DNA from: Chloroflexota bacterium
GTDB taxonomy: Bacteria; Chloroflexota; Limnocylindria; P2-11E
NCBI GenBank assembly: GCA_005883625.1
Contig: VBDU01000069.1
Span: 17,003-81,002 of the forward strand
Direction of reading: 5' to 3'
Length of the DNA: 64,000 nt
Shown: in pieces, positions 10,330 through 19,588 of the stretch
Layout of the letters: each line of letters begins with the position of its first letter
Position numbering within the stretch: position 1 is the stretch's first letter
Program-made: the position numbers and the translations under genes
Notes under the pieces: generated by a model
Told to the model about the DNA's origin: nothing
The model's input: the letters and a program-made list of their open reading frames with translations, nothing else
The model's database searches: none

Positions 10330-10920
10330 TCAGCCTTTGCGATCCTCCTCGGACCGCTCCTCGCGCACCCGCTCGCCGCCCTTCGCGCCGGCCTGCTGGG
10401 GCAGGACGCGGTCGCGGTAGACGCGCTCGGTCGGCGCCGGCGGCGGGACGTACGCGGGGCGCGCCAAGGCGCCCGTCACGATCCGCGACGGAGCGGCGAG
10501 CCCGCCAAGCCACGCGGCGAGGATGAAGACGGCGATGCCGACGATCGCGAGCGGGAACATGCCGTAGCCCGCGACCCAGGGTCGCGCGCCCGCGGTGAGG
10601 GCCATGCCGGAACCGAGCCACGAGACGCCCCAGGCGTCGGCCCCCGTCACGATGCCGACGACGGCGAGCGCGAGCATCCCGGTGAGCAGGCCGTGGTATC
10701 CCGTGCGATGACCGGCGAGAGAGCCGGCGGCGTAGCCCCCGATGAGGAACGCGATCGCGAGCACGACGATGAACGGCAGCGCCATGAGCGGCGCACCGAG
10801 CAGCGGCGCGGCGAGCATCGCGAGCGGAACGAGCACGGCGCAGAATCCGGCGGCGACGAGCCAGCCCACGAACGCCGCGCTCCCCGATGAAGTGCCCGAG
10901 ACGTGGTCGGTGCGCACCAT
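10330..10920 (-). CDS. Hypothetical multi-TM membrane protein
   Basis: Several hydrophobic helices, charged C-terminus. Confidence 0.7.
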   Translation of the reverse strand: MVRTDHVSGTSSGSAAFVGWLVAAGFCAVLVPLAMLAAPLLGAPLMALPFIVVLAIAFLIGGYAAGSLAGHRTGYHGLLTGMLALAVVGIVTGADAWGVSWLGSGMALTAGARPWVAGYGMFPLAIVGIAVFILAAWLGGLAAPSRIVTGALARPAYVPPPAPTERVYRDRVLPQQAGAKGGERVREERSEEDRKG

Positions 10921-11072
10921 CTCACAAGCCTCCTGCGCTGATCGCCCTCACAGGCGGACGAGCGAGCCTCGGCAAGACCAGTGCCCGACCGTTAGAGGGG
11001 CTCGTTGCGGTCCTGTAACGGGGCGTGGAAGGCAGCCCGAGCGAGCGCGGACCGGGGTCGGAGTGCGCGCCT

Positions 11073-11537
11073 CTAGCGGAGGCCGGTGCGACGGGCGCGG
11101 AGAGCGGCTTCGAGGACGAGCTCGACGGAGTCCGACGCGAGGGGGTACGGCGTCTTCTTGAAGAGCCCGACCTCGGCGACCTTGTCTTTGTCGGGGGAGT
11201 CGTACCACCACGAGAGATGTGAGACCTCACACATGTACACGTACGACGTCGTCTGTTTCGGGAGCACATAGCGGACGGCGCCGAGGAGATCGAGCTTCGG
11301 CGCGACGATGCGGGCCGCATCCCAGAGCTCACGCCTCGCGACCTCGAGGATCGTCTCTCCCGCGCGGCGCCCGCTCGACGGGAAGTGCCAGCCGGCGGCG
11401 TCGGCCTTGCGCACCCACACGGTCAGGTCGCCATAGAAAGGAACGATCATCGCGATCTGCGCGGACGCGGGTGGGTATTCACGGAATGTGCTGTCGCGGC
11501 GCGAGACGAACGAGTGTTCGGCCACCGTCTCGCACAC
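11073..11537 (-). CDS. NUDIX-like domain protein with degenerate Nudix box
   Basis: GWHFPSSGRRAGETILEVARRELWDAARIV resembles GX5EX7REUXEEXGU but lacks catalytic EE. Confidence 0.55.
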   Translation of the reverse strand: MCETVAEHSFVSRRDSTFREYPPASAQIAMIVPFYGDLTVWVRKADAAGWHFPSSGRRAGETILEVARRELWDAARIVAPKLDLLGAVRYVLPKQTTSYVYMCEVSHLSWWYDSPDKDKVAEVGLFKKTPYPLASDSVELVLEAALRARRTGLR

Positions 11538-11585
11538 TACGCAAGGGAGTTAGCGAGCGTCAATAGCGGCGGAGTGGCGATGCCG

Positions 11586-12704
11586 CTAGCTCTGTAACGC
11601 CTCCACGACCCGGAATGGATCGGCCGCGACGACGCTCGCCGCATAGAGCTCCATCGCACCGATGTCGCTCGTCTTGTTCGCCGGATCGCCACGGTCGACG
11701 AGGCGCGCCTGCGGTGGGAAGCGCCGCCAGTCGTTCCCGTCCGTCGAGAGCGGCGGCAGGAAGAGCGCGAAGTTGTACGCGACGACGCCGCGGGCGCGGA
11801 ACGCGCCGATCGCGAGCGCGATGGCCGGCGCGAGCGTCACCTCGTCCTCACCCGCACGCCCGAGTATCACGACCTCGCTCTCCTTGACAGGCGTGAGCGA
11901 CGCGAAGACGCGGGCGCCGCCTCGCTCCACGCCCAACCCGAGGGCCTCGTGCACACGCCACAGATCGTCGAAGTAATCCCTTTGGTGCCGCTCGTCATAT
12001 GCGATCGCCTGCTGCCGCAGCTGCTCGATCTTCGGGTAGTGCATGCCTCTCGTCGCGGTCATCTGCATGTGGCCGTGCACGATCGAGCCGCCGGCACGCC
12101 AGAGGCAGTTCCAAAGCAGGAAGTAGTAACGGGCGGCCGGATCGTCATCGTGCGCGGCCTGGGCCCAGCGCCGGGCGGTCACGAGACGGTCGCGGATGAC
12201 GTCGTCGGTCATCGGCACGAGCGGGTCGTGATCGTCGAAGACGAGGACGCCGTGGTACCCGTCGTACTTCGCGACGTTCGACGCCGTGATCCCGTGCGCG
12301 CCCTTGATCCGGCCGAAGGTGTCCGCCGGCGTCCCGCTCTCCGGATGGCAGAACGGGTCGCCACGCGCCTTCTCGATCGTCTCGCGCGTGTCCGCGCCGC
12401 CCTTCACCTCGGCCGGGCGGCGCGCGCGAAGGTCGTTGAACAGGGCGCCCTCGAACGTCACGAGGTTCGTCACGCGCACGACGGTCTGCGCGATCACCGC
12501 GTCGACCGAGCCGAACTGCTTCGTGATCCATTCGCGCATCTCGACGGGCGGATCGAGACGGCCGACCGTCGTGGTCACCGAGAAGATGCGCTCCGCCGCG
12601 GCCCGGGTCTCGGGGTCGAGCGAGGCGATGCGCTCCTCGAGCTCGACGATGGACACCGACCGTGGGGGGTCCTCGGGGGGCGGAGCCCCCCGGACGACGG
12701 TCAC
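11586..12704 (-). CDS. GalT/HIT-superfamily nucleotidyltransferase-like protein
   Basis: CHPESGTPADTFGRIKGAHGITASNVAKYDGYHGVLVFDDHDPL ... GGSIVHGHMQM; GTG start overlaps the glgA stop. Confidence 0.65.
   Translation of the reverse strand: MTVVRGAPPPEDPPRSVSIVELEERIASLDPETRAAAERIFSVTTTVGRLDPPVEMREWITKQFGSVDAVIAQTVVRVTNLVTFEGALFNDLRARRPAEVKGGADTRETIEKARGDPFCHPESGTPADTFGRIKGAHGITASNVAKYDGYHGVLVFDDHDPLVPMTDDVIRDRLVTARRWAQAAHDDDPAARYYFLLWNCLWRAGGSIVHGHMQMTATRGMHYPKIEQLRQQAIAYDERHQRDYFDDLWRVHEALGLGVERGGARVFASLTPVKESEVVILGRAGEDEVTLAPAIALAIGAFRARGVVAYNFALFLPPLSTDGNDWRRFPPQARLVDRGDPANKTSDIGAMELYAASVVAADPFRVVEALQS
12664..12693. repeat. GC-rich palindromic repeat in the 5' end of the GalT-like gene
   Basis: tggggggtcctcggggggcggagccccccg; core GGGGGGCGGAGCCCCCC identical to the copy at 53073. 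Confidence 0.75.
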
Positions 12705-14116
12705 GCCGCGCGCCGCGCCTTCGACGCGGCGCGATAGAGGTCGACGTACCGCATTGCCGAGGATGTCCATGAATGGTCCTCGCGCATCGCGCGTGCCCGG
12801 AGCTGCGTCCACTGGTGGCCGCCGAGATGGAAGCGGCGCGTCGCACGCTCGACCGCGTCCGCGAACGCCGCCGGGTCGTAGGTCGCGAACGAGAAGCCGT
12901 TCCCCCGGCGCGGATCGGTGTCGAGATCGCGTACCGTGTCCGCGAGGCCGCCGACGGCGCGCACGACGGGGATCGTCCCGTAGCGGAGCGAGATGAGCTG
13001 GCCCAGCCCGCACGGCTCGAATCGCGACGGCATGAGGAAGAGGTCCGCGCCGGCGTAGATGCGCTGCGCCAGTGCGGCGTCGAAGCCGAGCGTGAGCGCG
13101 AGCCGGCCCTTCTGCTTCCCGGCGAGCCCGCGCCACTTCGCCTCGTACGCGGGATCGCCCGTCCCGAGCACCACGAGCTGCCCGCCGGCGGCGAGGACCT
13201 TCGGCGCGACCGCCGTGAGCAGGTCGACGCCTTTCTGCTCGACGAGCCGTCCAATCACGCCGAACAACGGGGCGAGCGCGTCGACCTGCAGGCCGGTCTC
13301 CTTCTGGAGCGCTGCCTTACAGACGTCCTTCCCGGTCTGGTCGTCGGCGTCGTAGGAGGCGGCGATCTGCGGATCGTGCGCGGGGTCGAAGACCTTGGTG
13401 TCGATGCCGTTCGTGATGCCCCAGAGATCCGCACGGCGCTGCGCGAGAAGTCCCTCGAGGCCTTCGCCGAACTCGGGCGTGAGGATCTCCTCCGCGTACC
13501 GCTCGCTCACGGTCGAGACGATGTCCGCGGATGCGATCGCGCGGGCCATCGGGTTGCACTCGTCGCGGGCTTCGACCGGGAGGCGCGAGCGCGGCAGTCC
13601 GGCCAAGCGCAGCACGCTCGCGCTCGTGCGGCCCTGGTACGCGAGGTTGTGGATCGTGAACGCCGTGCCGCTGCCCCGCAGCTGCTTGGCGCGGTCGACC
13701 ATCGGCACGAGCAGCGCCGCGTGCCAGTCGTGCGCGTGCACGACGTCCGGCGGACGATCGACGAGATCGGCGAGGACCGCCCGGCAGAAGAGCGCGTAGC
13801 GCTTCGCGTCGTCGGGGTACCCGTAGACCTTGTCGCGGCCGATCCGCGCGCTGCGCACGAAGATGGTGCGCACGCCGTCGCGCAGGATGGCCGGATAGCC
13901 GGCGCGCGCGGTCGACGCGCCGTAGGGGATCGAACGGGTCTCAGCCTTCTCCGGGATGGCGAACTTCGCCGCGTCGATGATGCGGTGCGCCGGCAGGTAG
14001 ACCGTGACCTCGTGGCCGAGCCCGGCGAGAGCCTGCGGGAGCGACCCGGCGACATCGGCCAGGCCGCCGACCTTGGCGTAGGGGGCGACCTCGGCGGCCG
14101 CGAAGATGATGCGCAC
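12701..14116 (-). CDS. glgA: Glycogen synthase (GT5)
   Basis: MRIIFAAAEVAPYAKVGGLADVAGSLPQAL ... PSRFEPCGLGQLISLRYGTIPVVRAVGGLADTV. Confidence 0.96.
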   Translation of the reverse strand: MRIIFAAAEVAPYAKVGGLADVAGSLPQALAGLGHEVTVYLPAHRIIDAAKFAIPEKAETRSIPYGASTARAGYPAILRDGVRTIFVRSARIGRDKVYGYPDDAKRYALFCRAVLADLVDRPPDVVHAHDWHAALLVPMVDRAKQLRGSGTAFTIHNLAYQGRTSASVLRLAGLPRSRLPVEARDECNPMARAIASADIVSTVSERYAEEILTPEFGEGLEGLLAQRRADLWGITNGIDTKVFDPAHDPQIAASYDADDQTGKDVCKAALQKETGLQVDALAPLFGVIGRLVEQKGVDLLTAVAPKVLAAGGQLVVLGTGDPAYEAKWRGLAGKQKGRLALTLGFDAALAQRIYAGADLFLMPSRFEPCGLGQLISLRYGTIPVVRAVGGLADTVRDLDTDPRRGNGFSFATYDPAAFADAVERATRRFHLGGHQWTQLRARAMREDHSWTSSAMRYVDLYRAASKARRAA

Positions 14117-14245
14117 TGGGGCGGAAAGATGTTAGCGGGCTGTAAGGACCTGGTCGTCCGGTACCGAGACCGTATGGCGGGGCGAACCTTCTGCGTTACA
14201 CCGGCGGTAGACCAGGTGGGAGCCCACCCAGGAGGTAGGGATCAG

Positions 14246-15202
14246 ATGCGCTTCATCGACCGCAAGGTAGGTCTCGCGATCGGGGCCGGCGTCGCCAGCC
14301 TCGGTCTTTTCGGGGCCGTCGCCCTCGCCGCATTCGCACCGGACGCCGCCCCGGCCGCAGCCACGCTCGTCCCGGCGAACGCCCAGGACCTCGCGAAGGA
14401 CGGCAAGCACGCGGACAAGCTCAAGGACCTTCTCGACGGCCTCGTGAAGAAGGGCGTCATCACCCAGCCGCAGGAAGACGCCATCCTCGCCGCGCTCAAG
14501 GACGCGGCGGGCGACCGCGAGCACGAGCGCGCCGCGAAGCACGTTCTCGAGGGTCTTTTCGCCGCATCGGCGAAGTATCTCGGCCTGACCGAGAAAGACC
14601 TCCACGCGAAGCTTCCCGGCCACAGCCTTGGGGAGATCGCGAACACGACGGCCGGCCACGACCGGGCCGGGCTTATCGCGGCCCTCAACACCGCGGCGAA
14701 CGACGCGATCGCGAAGGCGCTCGCGGACAAGAAGATCACCGACGACCAGGCCAAGAAGCTTCGCGATTCGCTCGCGACGCGCATCCCGGAGTTCGTCGAC
14801 CGCAAGTGGCCGACGAAGCCCGCGGTCGCTCCGCGTGCCGGGTCCGACGCGCGCGGCTTCCTCGGCGACATCACGAAGGCCGCGCTCGACTACCTCGGCC
14901 TTAGCAAGGACCAGCTCGAAGCCGCGATGCGCGGAGGCAATAGCCTCGCGCAGATCGCGGTCGGCCAGGGCAAGACCCGCCAGGGCCTGTACGACGCGAT
15001 CACGTCGGCGGCGTTCAAGCGCGTCGACGACGCGCAGGCCGCAGGCAAGCTGACCGCGGACCAGGCCAAGGCCGCGAAGGACCGGATCGCGATCGAGGTC
15101 AACACCTTCATCGACCGCAAGCCCGGCGCGACGACGAACGGCGTCCGGACGGCGATCGGGAACCTGCCGACCGTCAAGCGACCGACGACGGGAACGCCCT
15201 AA
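14246..15202 (+). CDS. Exported protein with internal repeats (YLGL...L...G.SL..IA)
   Basis: Signal peptide, Ala/Lys-rich, two related segments; SD ggaggt upstream. Confidence 0.75.
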   Translation: MRFIDRKVGLAIGAGVASLGLFGAVALAAFAPDAAPAAATLVPANAQDLAKDGKHADKLKDLLDGLVKKGVITQPQEDAILAALKDAAGDREHERAAKHVLEGLFAASAKYLGLTEKDLHAKLPGHSLGEIANTTAGHDRAGLIAALNTAANDAIAKALADKKITDDQAKKLRDSLATRIPEFVDRKWPTKPAVAPRAGSDARGFLGDITKAALDYLGLSKDQLEAAMRGGNSLAQIAVGQGKTRQGLYDAITSAAFKRVDDAQAAGKLTADQAKAAKDRIAIEVNTFIDRKPGATTNGVRTAIGNLPTVKRPTTGTP

Positions 15203-15228
15203 ACAGGACCCCCTCCTCTCTCCGCAGG

Positions 15229-15254
15229 AACGCCGGGCGACAGCGCCCGGCGTT
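15229..15254 (+). terminator. Rho-independent-like terminator
   Basis: AACGCCGGGC-GACAGC-GCCCGGCGTT stem-loop followed by tctcgtt. Confidence 0.75.
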
Positions 15255-15416
15255 TCTCGTTGGGCGGTATCCGTTCGGTGACGAAGGAGCGCCGCCCGCA
15301 TGCGGTATTCAGGCGGCCGCGACCAAGGGTAAGCGCCGGCGCGCCATCGGGACGAGTAACGGTCGCGCCTGTGTGGGCGTTCTTGTGGTGGCAGGGGAGT
15401 GGGGCGGAGGCGGACG

Positions 15417-17402
15417 ATGGCAAACCCGCTTGCGCACGTAATAACCCACAGAACGGGCGGTATAGTCGGCGCGCCTCGGAGGGGAACGGAACTGGGACTC
15501 GAGCGCGTTCTGCAGAGCCGCTACAGGATCGTCGAGCCTATCGGGACCGGAGGCTCGTCGCAGGTCTACCTCGCCCAGGACACCGCCCTCAACCGCGAGG
15601 TCGCGATCAAGGTCCTCGATCCCGCGGCCGCCGCCGATGGCAAGACCCGAGGGATGTTCGTCAAGGAGGCGCGCGCGCTCGCGCAGCTCTCGCATCCGAA
15701 CATCGTCGCCGTCTACGACGTGGGCGAGGTCGACGGCGCCCCGTTCATCGTGATGGAGCACCTGCCCGGCGGCTCGCTGAAGCAGCGGATCGAGCGCGGC
15801 GGGGCGCTGCGGGCCGGCGACGCCGTCCGCATCGCGATCGAGGTCGCGAACGGCCTCCAGTTCGCCCACGGGAAGGGCATCATCCACGCGGACCTCAAGC
15901 CGTCGAACATCCTCTTCGACGCGAACGACACCGCGAAGATCTGCGACTTCGGCATCGCGCGGACCCCGCAGGAGGACGCCGACACGCCGCAGCTCTTCGC
16001 GACCGCGATGTACGTCGCTCCCGAACGCGTCGAGGGCAAGGGCGCCTCGATCGCGTCCGACGTCTACGGCCTCGGGCTCGTCCTCTACGAGATGCTCGTG
16101 AGCAAGCCACCGTTCACGAGCACGAACGCGTCGGTGCTCCTACGCGACCACGTGGTCCGGCAGCCGGTGCCGCCGAGCCACCTGCGCCCGTCGCTTCCCA
16201 AGGAGCTCGACACGGTCGCGTTGAAAGCGCTCGCGAAGCAACCGAATCTGCGGTACCAGAAGGCGCACGACTTCGCGAACGCGCTCGGCCACATTGAGAA
16301 CGTCGACAAAGAGCTCGCGACCACGCGGCTCGCGGTCGTGAGCGAGCCGATCCAGGACTTCCTCCCGCAGATCGAGCAGAGCCCCGTCGTGTACCTCCTC
16401 TCGCAGTTCGGACAGCCGATCCGTCACGCGTTCTTCGGCGTCCTCGCCGCGCTGCCGGTCTTCGGCCTCGCGCTGCTGGCGGGCTTCGGGCCGATCGCGG
16501 CCGGGCTTGCCGCGGGCCTCGTCGCGATCGTCGGTTTCGGCGGTCAGCTCGCGCTGGCGCTCGCGATCGCCTGGATCATCGAGAGTCTGCTCCTGTTCAT
16601 CTTCGTGCCGGTCCTCGCGGTGCTCTTCGCGCTCCTCGGCGTGATCCTGTGGGCGCGCGACGTCGCCCCGGAACGCACCGCGCTCGCCATGGCGATGCCG
16701 GCGACCGCACCGTTCGGGCTCGCGCCGGCGGTGATCCTCACGTCTGCCGCGGTGCACGGCCTCTCCGGCGTGCTCACCGTCGCATGGGGCGCGGTCGTGA
16801 CGATGATCTATGCGATCGCGCTCGGCGAGCAGTCCATCGGTCCGTTCGCCTCGACCGGTCTGTCGCTCCGTCAGGAGTCGCTGTTCAGTCGCGCGCGCGC
16901 CGAGGACACCAAGGCCGCGCTCCTCAACATGCTCCAGAACCCCGGCGATCGGTTCGGGCCGCTCGGCACGCAGCTCGATCCCAGCACGCTCACGAACCAG
17001 GTGTACGGACTGGTCTCGCGGATCAGCGCCGCCGACGTGACGGCGATCGCGACGGTGCTTGCCTGGACGATCGCGGCGCTGACCGTGTGGACGCTCACGC
17101 GGATCCTGCGCACGTTCTTCGACACCCTGCTCCGCCGGCCGAAGCGCTGGTTCACGCTGTACGTGTTCGCGACCGCGGTCGGCGTCGGCAGCGGTGCGAC
17201 GATCCTTTACATGCTCGCGGAGACCTGGTCGCCACTCGCCCTCGCGCCGGGGCGCCCGGCGGGTGGCCTGCTGTTCGTGTCCGCGCTCGTCGGTGCCCTC
17301 ATCGCGCTCGCGGCGGGCGTCGTGATCAGCGCGACCGAGAAGCCCGAGCTCGCCGAGGAGCGCGCACCGTCGATGGCGGCCAGGAGAGTGCCCGTCCGCT
17401 AG
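15417..17402 (+). CDS. Ser/Thr protein kinase with C-terminal multi-TM region
   Basis: RYRIVEPIGTGGSSQVYLAQD, VAIKVL, HADLKPSN, DFGIA, followed by many hydrophobic helices. Confidence 0.93.
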   Translation: MANPLAHVITHRTGGIVGAPRRGTELGLERVLQSRYRIVEPIGTGGSSQVYLAQDTALNREVAIKVLDPAAAADGKTRGMFVKEARALAQLSHPNIVAVYDVGEVDGAPFIVMEHLPGGSLKQRIERGGALRAGDAVRIAIEVANGLQFAHGKGIIHADLKPSNILFDANDTAKICDFGIARTPQEDADTPQLFATAMYVAPERVEGKGASIASDVYGLGLVLYEMLVSKPPFTSTNASVLLRDHVVRQPVPPSHLRPSLPKELDTVALKALAKQPNLRYQKAHDFANALGHIENVDKELATTRLAVVSEPIQDFLPQIEQSPVVYLLSQFGQPIRHAFFGVLAALPVFGLALLAGFGPIAAGLAAGLVAIVGFGGQLALALAIAWIIESLLLFIFVPVLAVLFALLGVILWARDVAPERTALAMAMPATAPFGLAPAVILTSAAVHGLSGVLTVAWGAVVTMIYAIALGEQSIGPFASTGLSLRQESLFSRARAEDTKAALLNMLQNPGDRFGPLGTQLDPSTLTNQVYGLVSRISAADVTAIATVLAWTIAALTVWTLTRILRTFFDTLLRRPKRWFTLYVFATAVGVGSGATILYMLAETWSPLALAPGRPAGGLLFVSALVGALIALAAGVVISATEKPELAEERAPSMAARRVPVR

Positions 17403-17424
17403 GAGGGCGCACTACCCTTGCGGC

Positions 17425-17631
17425 GTGACAGCGGACGAGCTCAAGGCCCTCGTCGGCCGCCGTGTTGCGCTCGAGCTCGCACCCGCCTCGGGTGAGCGCG
17501 AGATCCAGGGCCGCGTTCTCGGAACGATCGACGCGTCCGACGGCCTCGTGCTCGTCCTCGAGCCCGAGCGGATCCCCGGCATGAGGCGCACGGTGCACTC
17601 ACACCACGTGCGGAGCGCGCGGGCGATCTGA
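17425..17631 (+). CDS. Hypothetical small protein
   Basis: 68-aa ORF with GTG start, ordered after the kinase. Confidence 0.5.
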   Translation: MTADELKALVGRRVALELAPASGEREIQGRVLGTIDASDGLVLVLEPERIPGMRRTVHSHHVRSARAI

Positions 17632-17634
17632 GCG

Positions 17635-17853
17635 ATGGAGCGGTCCCTCATCCAGTGGATCTGCGTCCGGCCGGAGCACCGCAAGAAGCGACCCGTCGAT
17701 CCGTCCAGCCCGTTCAACGTGCACGAAGAGGGCGGTTGGTCTTATTGCCCGGCGGGCGAGCTCGAAGGTCATCGCTGGTACCGCACGGGTGGCGTCACCC
17801 GCGAGGCGCTCGCGCGCTTCGTGTGGCCGGACGAGCCGGAGGACGGCGACTGA
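17635..17853 (+). CDS. Hypothetical small protein (WSYCPAGELEGHRW)
   Basis: Compact ORF directly after the previous one. Confidence 0.55.
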   Translation: MERSLIQWICVRPEHRKKRPVDPSSPFNVHEEGGWSYCPAGELEGHRWYRTGGVTREALARFVWPDEPEDGD

Positions 17854-17854
17854 T

Positions 17855-18253
17855 CTAGGAGCGCGCCGTGCCGTCGAGCGCGCGCGCGATCGTCTCGCGG
17901 ATGCGCTCGAGGTCGAACGGTTTCTGGACGTACCCGTCGGCCCCGACGCGCTCGGCTTGAGCCGCGAGGTCGGGATGACCCGACAGCAGCACGATCTTGG
18001 ACACGCCGTTCGGGTGCCGGCGGTACTGCTCCAGGAACGACCAGCCATCCATGATCGGCATGCGGAGGTCGAGGAGGATCACCGCGGGGTGATGGTGCTT
18101 CGTCAGCGCGAGCGCCGCCGCGCCATGCGGAACGGTCGCGACGGCGTATTCGTCGGCGAGCGCGTCGCGAAGCACGTTGCAGAGCTCGTCGTCATCGTCG
18201 ATGACGAGGACGCGCGGGCGCTCGGTCCTGCCGGTGCGCGGTGGCTCGCTCAG
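17855..18253 (-). CDS. Response regulator receiver-domain protein, apparent CTG start
   Basis: PRVLVIDDDDELCNVLRDAL ... AVILLDLRMPIMDGWSFLEQYR ... KPFD; in-frame stop at 18266 and no ATG/GTG/TTG before the acidic cluster. Confidence 0.8.
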   Translation of the reverse strand: MSEPPRTGRTERPRVLVIDDDDELCNVLRDALADEYAVATVPHGAAALALTKHHHPAVILLDLRMPIMDGWSFLEQYRRHPNGVSKIVLLSGHPDLAAQAERVGADGYVQKPFDLERIRETIARALDGTARS

Positions 18254-18396
18254 GCGTCGATCTCCCTACCCACCCGATCTCGCTCGCCGAGGGGCTCGTC
18301 GAATGCCGACGTCCGTCTCGCTGCGGGTCTGACGGTAGTCGATGAATCGCGGTCATTGGCGCGGGTTTTGTTCTTGTGCGGCGGGCGTTCGTGCGT

Positions 18397-18412
18397 TAGA
18401 ATGTCTGTTCTA
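18397..18412. promoter_or_regulatory. LexA-like palindrome (TAGAATGTCTGTTCTA)
   Basis: Dyad GTTAGAAT-GTCT-GTTCTAAC ahead of the HNH gene; similar to sites at 33971 and 35075. Confidence 0.55.
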
Positions 18413-18517
18413 ACGGTCTCTGTGCGCTGAAGGTTCATCGGCGTTCCAGCGGGGAGGATCGCTCCGCGATCGGAGTTTCCTTCCCTGGATACGGCGCTCC
18501 AGTCGACCTGGATCGAA

Positions 18518-19492
18518 TTGCTCGCCACGCGGCGCTGCTCGCGCTGTGGCGTGTGGAAGCCGATGCGGGACTTCGCGTTCGCGGACCTCCTCAGCGGTAA
18601 GAGACAGTCCCACTGCCGACGGTGTCAGGCTACCTACCGTCGGCAGCACTACCTCGCGAACCGCGATGAGTACATCGAGCGCGAGGCCGCGCGCATCAAA
18701 ACGCGGCGCGAACGGAACCGCGCCCGCATATGCGATTACTTGGGTTCTCATCCCTGCGTGGGCTGTCATGAGACCGATCCGTTGGTGCTCCAGTTCGACC
18801 ACCGCGATCCGGCCAAGAAGGTCCTCGAGGTTGCGATTCTCGCTGCCTCTCGTTCCTGGACGACGATCCTCACCGAGATCAAGAAATGCGAAGTCCGGTG
18901 CGCGAACTGTCATCGGCTGCGGACGGCACGGCAGTTCAACTGGACGAAGCTGGGGACGGCCGTCACATCAAAGACCGAGGCATCGCCACGAGCCCGGGGC
19001 ACGAAGGCGGTCCCGGACGAGCTACGCGCGTGCACCGGTTGCGAACAAGAAAAGGCTCCCACGGAATTCGCGTTCCGCGACAAGGCGCGAGGATGCCGGC
19101 GTCGACGGTGTAAGGACTGCATGAGGAAATACGCCAGCGCGCACTATCGACTGCACCGCGACAAATATGCGTCCGGCGGATGGGCTCGGAACCGCCAGGG
19201 TCGCGCGACGATGCGACGATACGTCCATCAATACCTCGGCGCGCATCCATGCGTTGACTGCGGCGAGACGAACATCGTCGTGCTCGACTTCGATCATCGC
19301 GACGGTTCCGAGAAGGTCGAGACGATCGCATGGCTGCTCGCGCGCGGCCGGACCGCCGAACTCCTCTCCGAGATCGCCAAATGCGAGGTGCGATGCGCGA
19401 ACTGCCATCAGCGGCGCACAGCCGCTCAGTTTGGCTGGACCAAGGCCAAGCGTGCGGCGGGTACAATCAGCGAGCCTGCGGGTGTGTTGTAG
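18518..19492 (+). CDS. Tandem zinc-ribbon/HNH endonuclease-like protein
   Basis: Two repeated units: HPCVGCHETDPLVLQFDHRD...CEVRCANCHRLRT and HPCVDCGETNIVVLDFDHRD...CEVRCANCHQRRT; start (TTG) uncertain. Confidence 0.8.
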   Translation: MLATRRCSRCGVWKPMRDFAFADLLSGKRQSHCRRCQATYRRQHYLANRDEYIEREAARIKTRRERNRARICDYLGSHPCVGCHETDPLVLQFDHRDPAKKVLEVAILAASRSWTTILTEIKKCEVRCANCHRLRTARQFNWTKLGTAVTSKTEASPRARGTKAVPDELRACTGCEQEKAPTEFAFRDKARGCRRRRCKDCMRKYASAHYRLHRDKYASGGWARNRQGRATMRRYVHQYLGAHPCVDCGETNIVVLDFDHRDGSEKVETIAWLLARGRTAELLSEIAKCEVRCANCHQRRTAAQFGWTKAKRAAGTISEPAGVL

Positions 19493-19548
19493 CGGTAGCA
19501 AACAACCTTCCCAAGGTTGCAGTGGCAGTTCGACTCTGCTCACCCGCT
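19478..19548 (+). tRNA. tRNA-Gly (anticodon CCC)
   Basis: GCGGGTG...CACCCGC acceptor stem; CAACC-TTCCCAA-GGTTG anticodon arm; GCAGTTCGACTCTGC T arm. Confidence 0.95.
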
Positions 19549-19588
19549 CAGTGATCCTCGGATAACAAATCGCTCCTTGCTGCAGTTC

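Noticed and set aside
10730-11020. Plus-strand ORF 10742..11161 as a gene
   Set aside because: Antisense to the membrane protein and NUDIX-like gene; no coding signature.
18410-18913. Minus-strand ORF antisense to the HNH gene
   Set aside because: Shadow ORF of the HNH coding frame; no independent start signal or family match.
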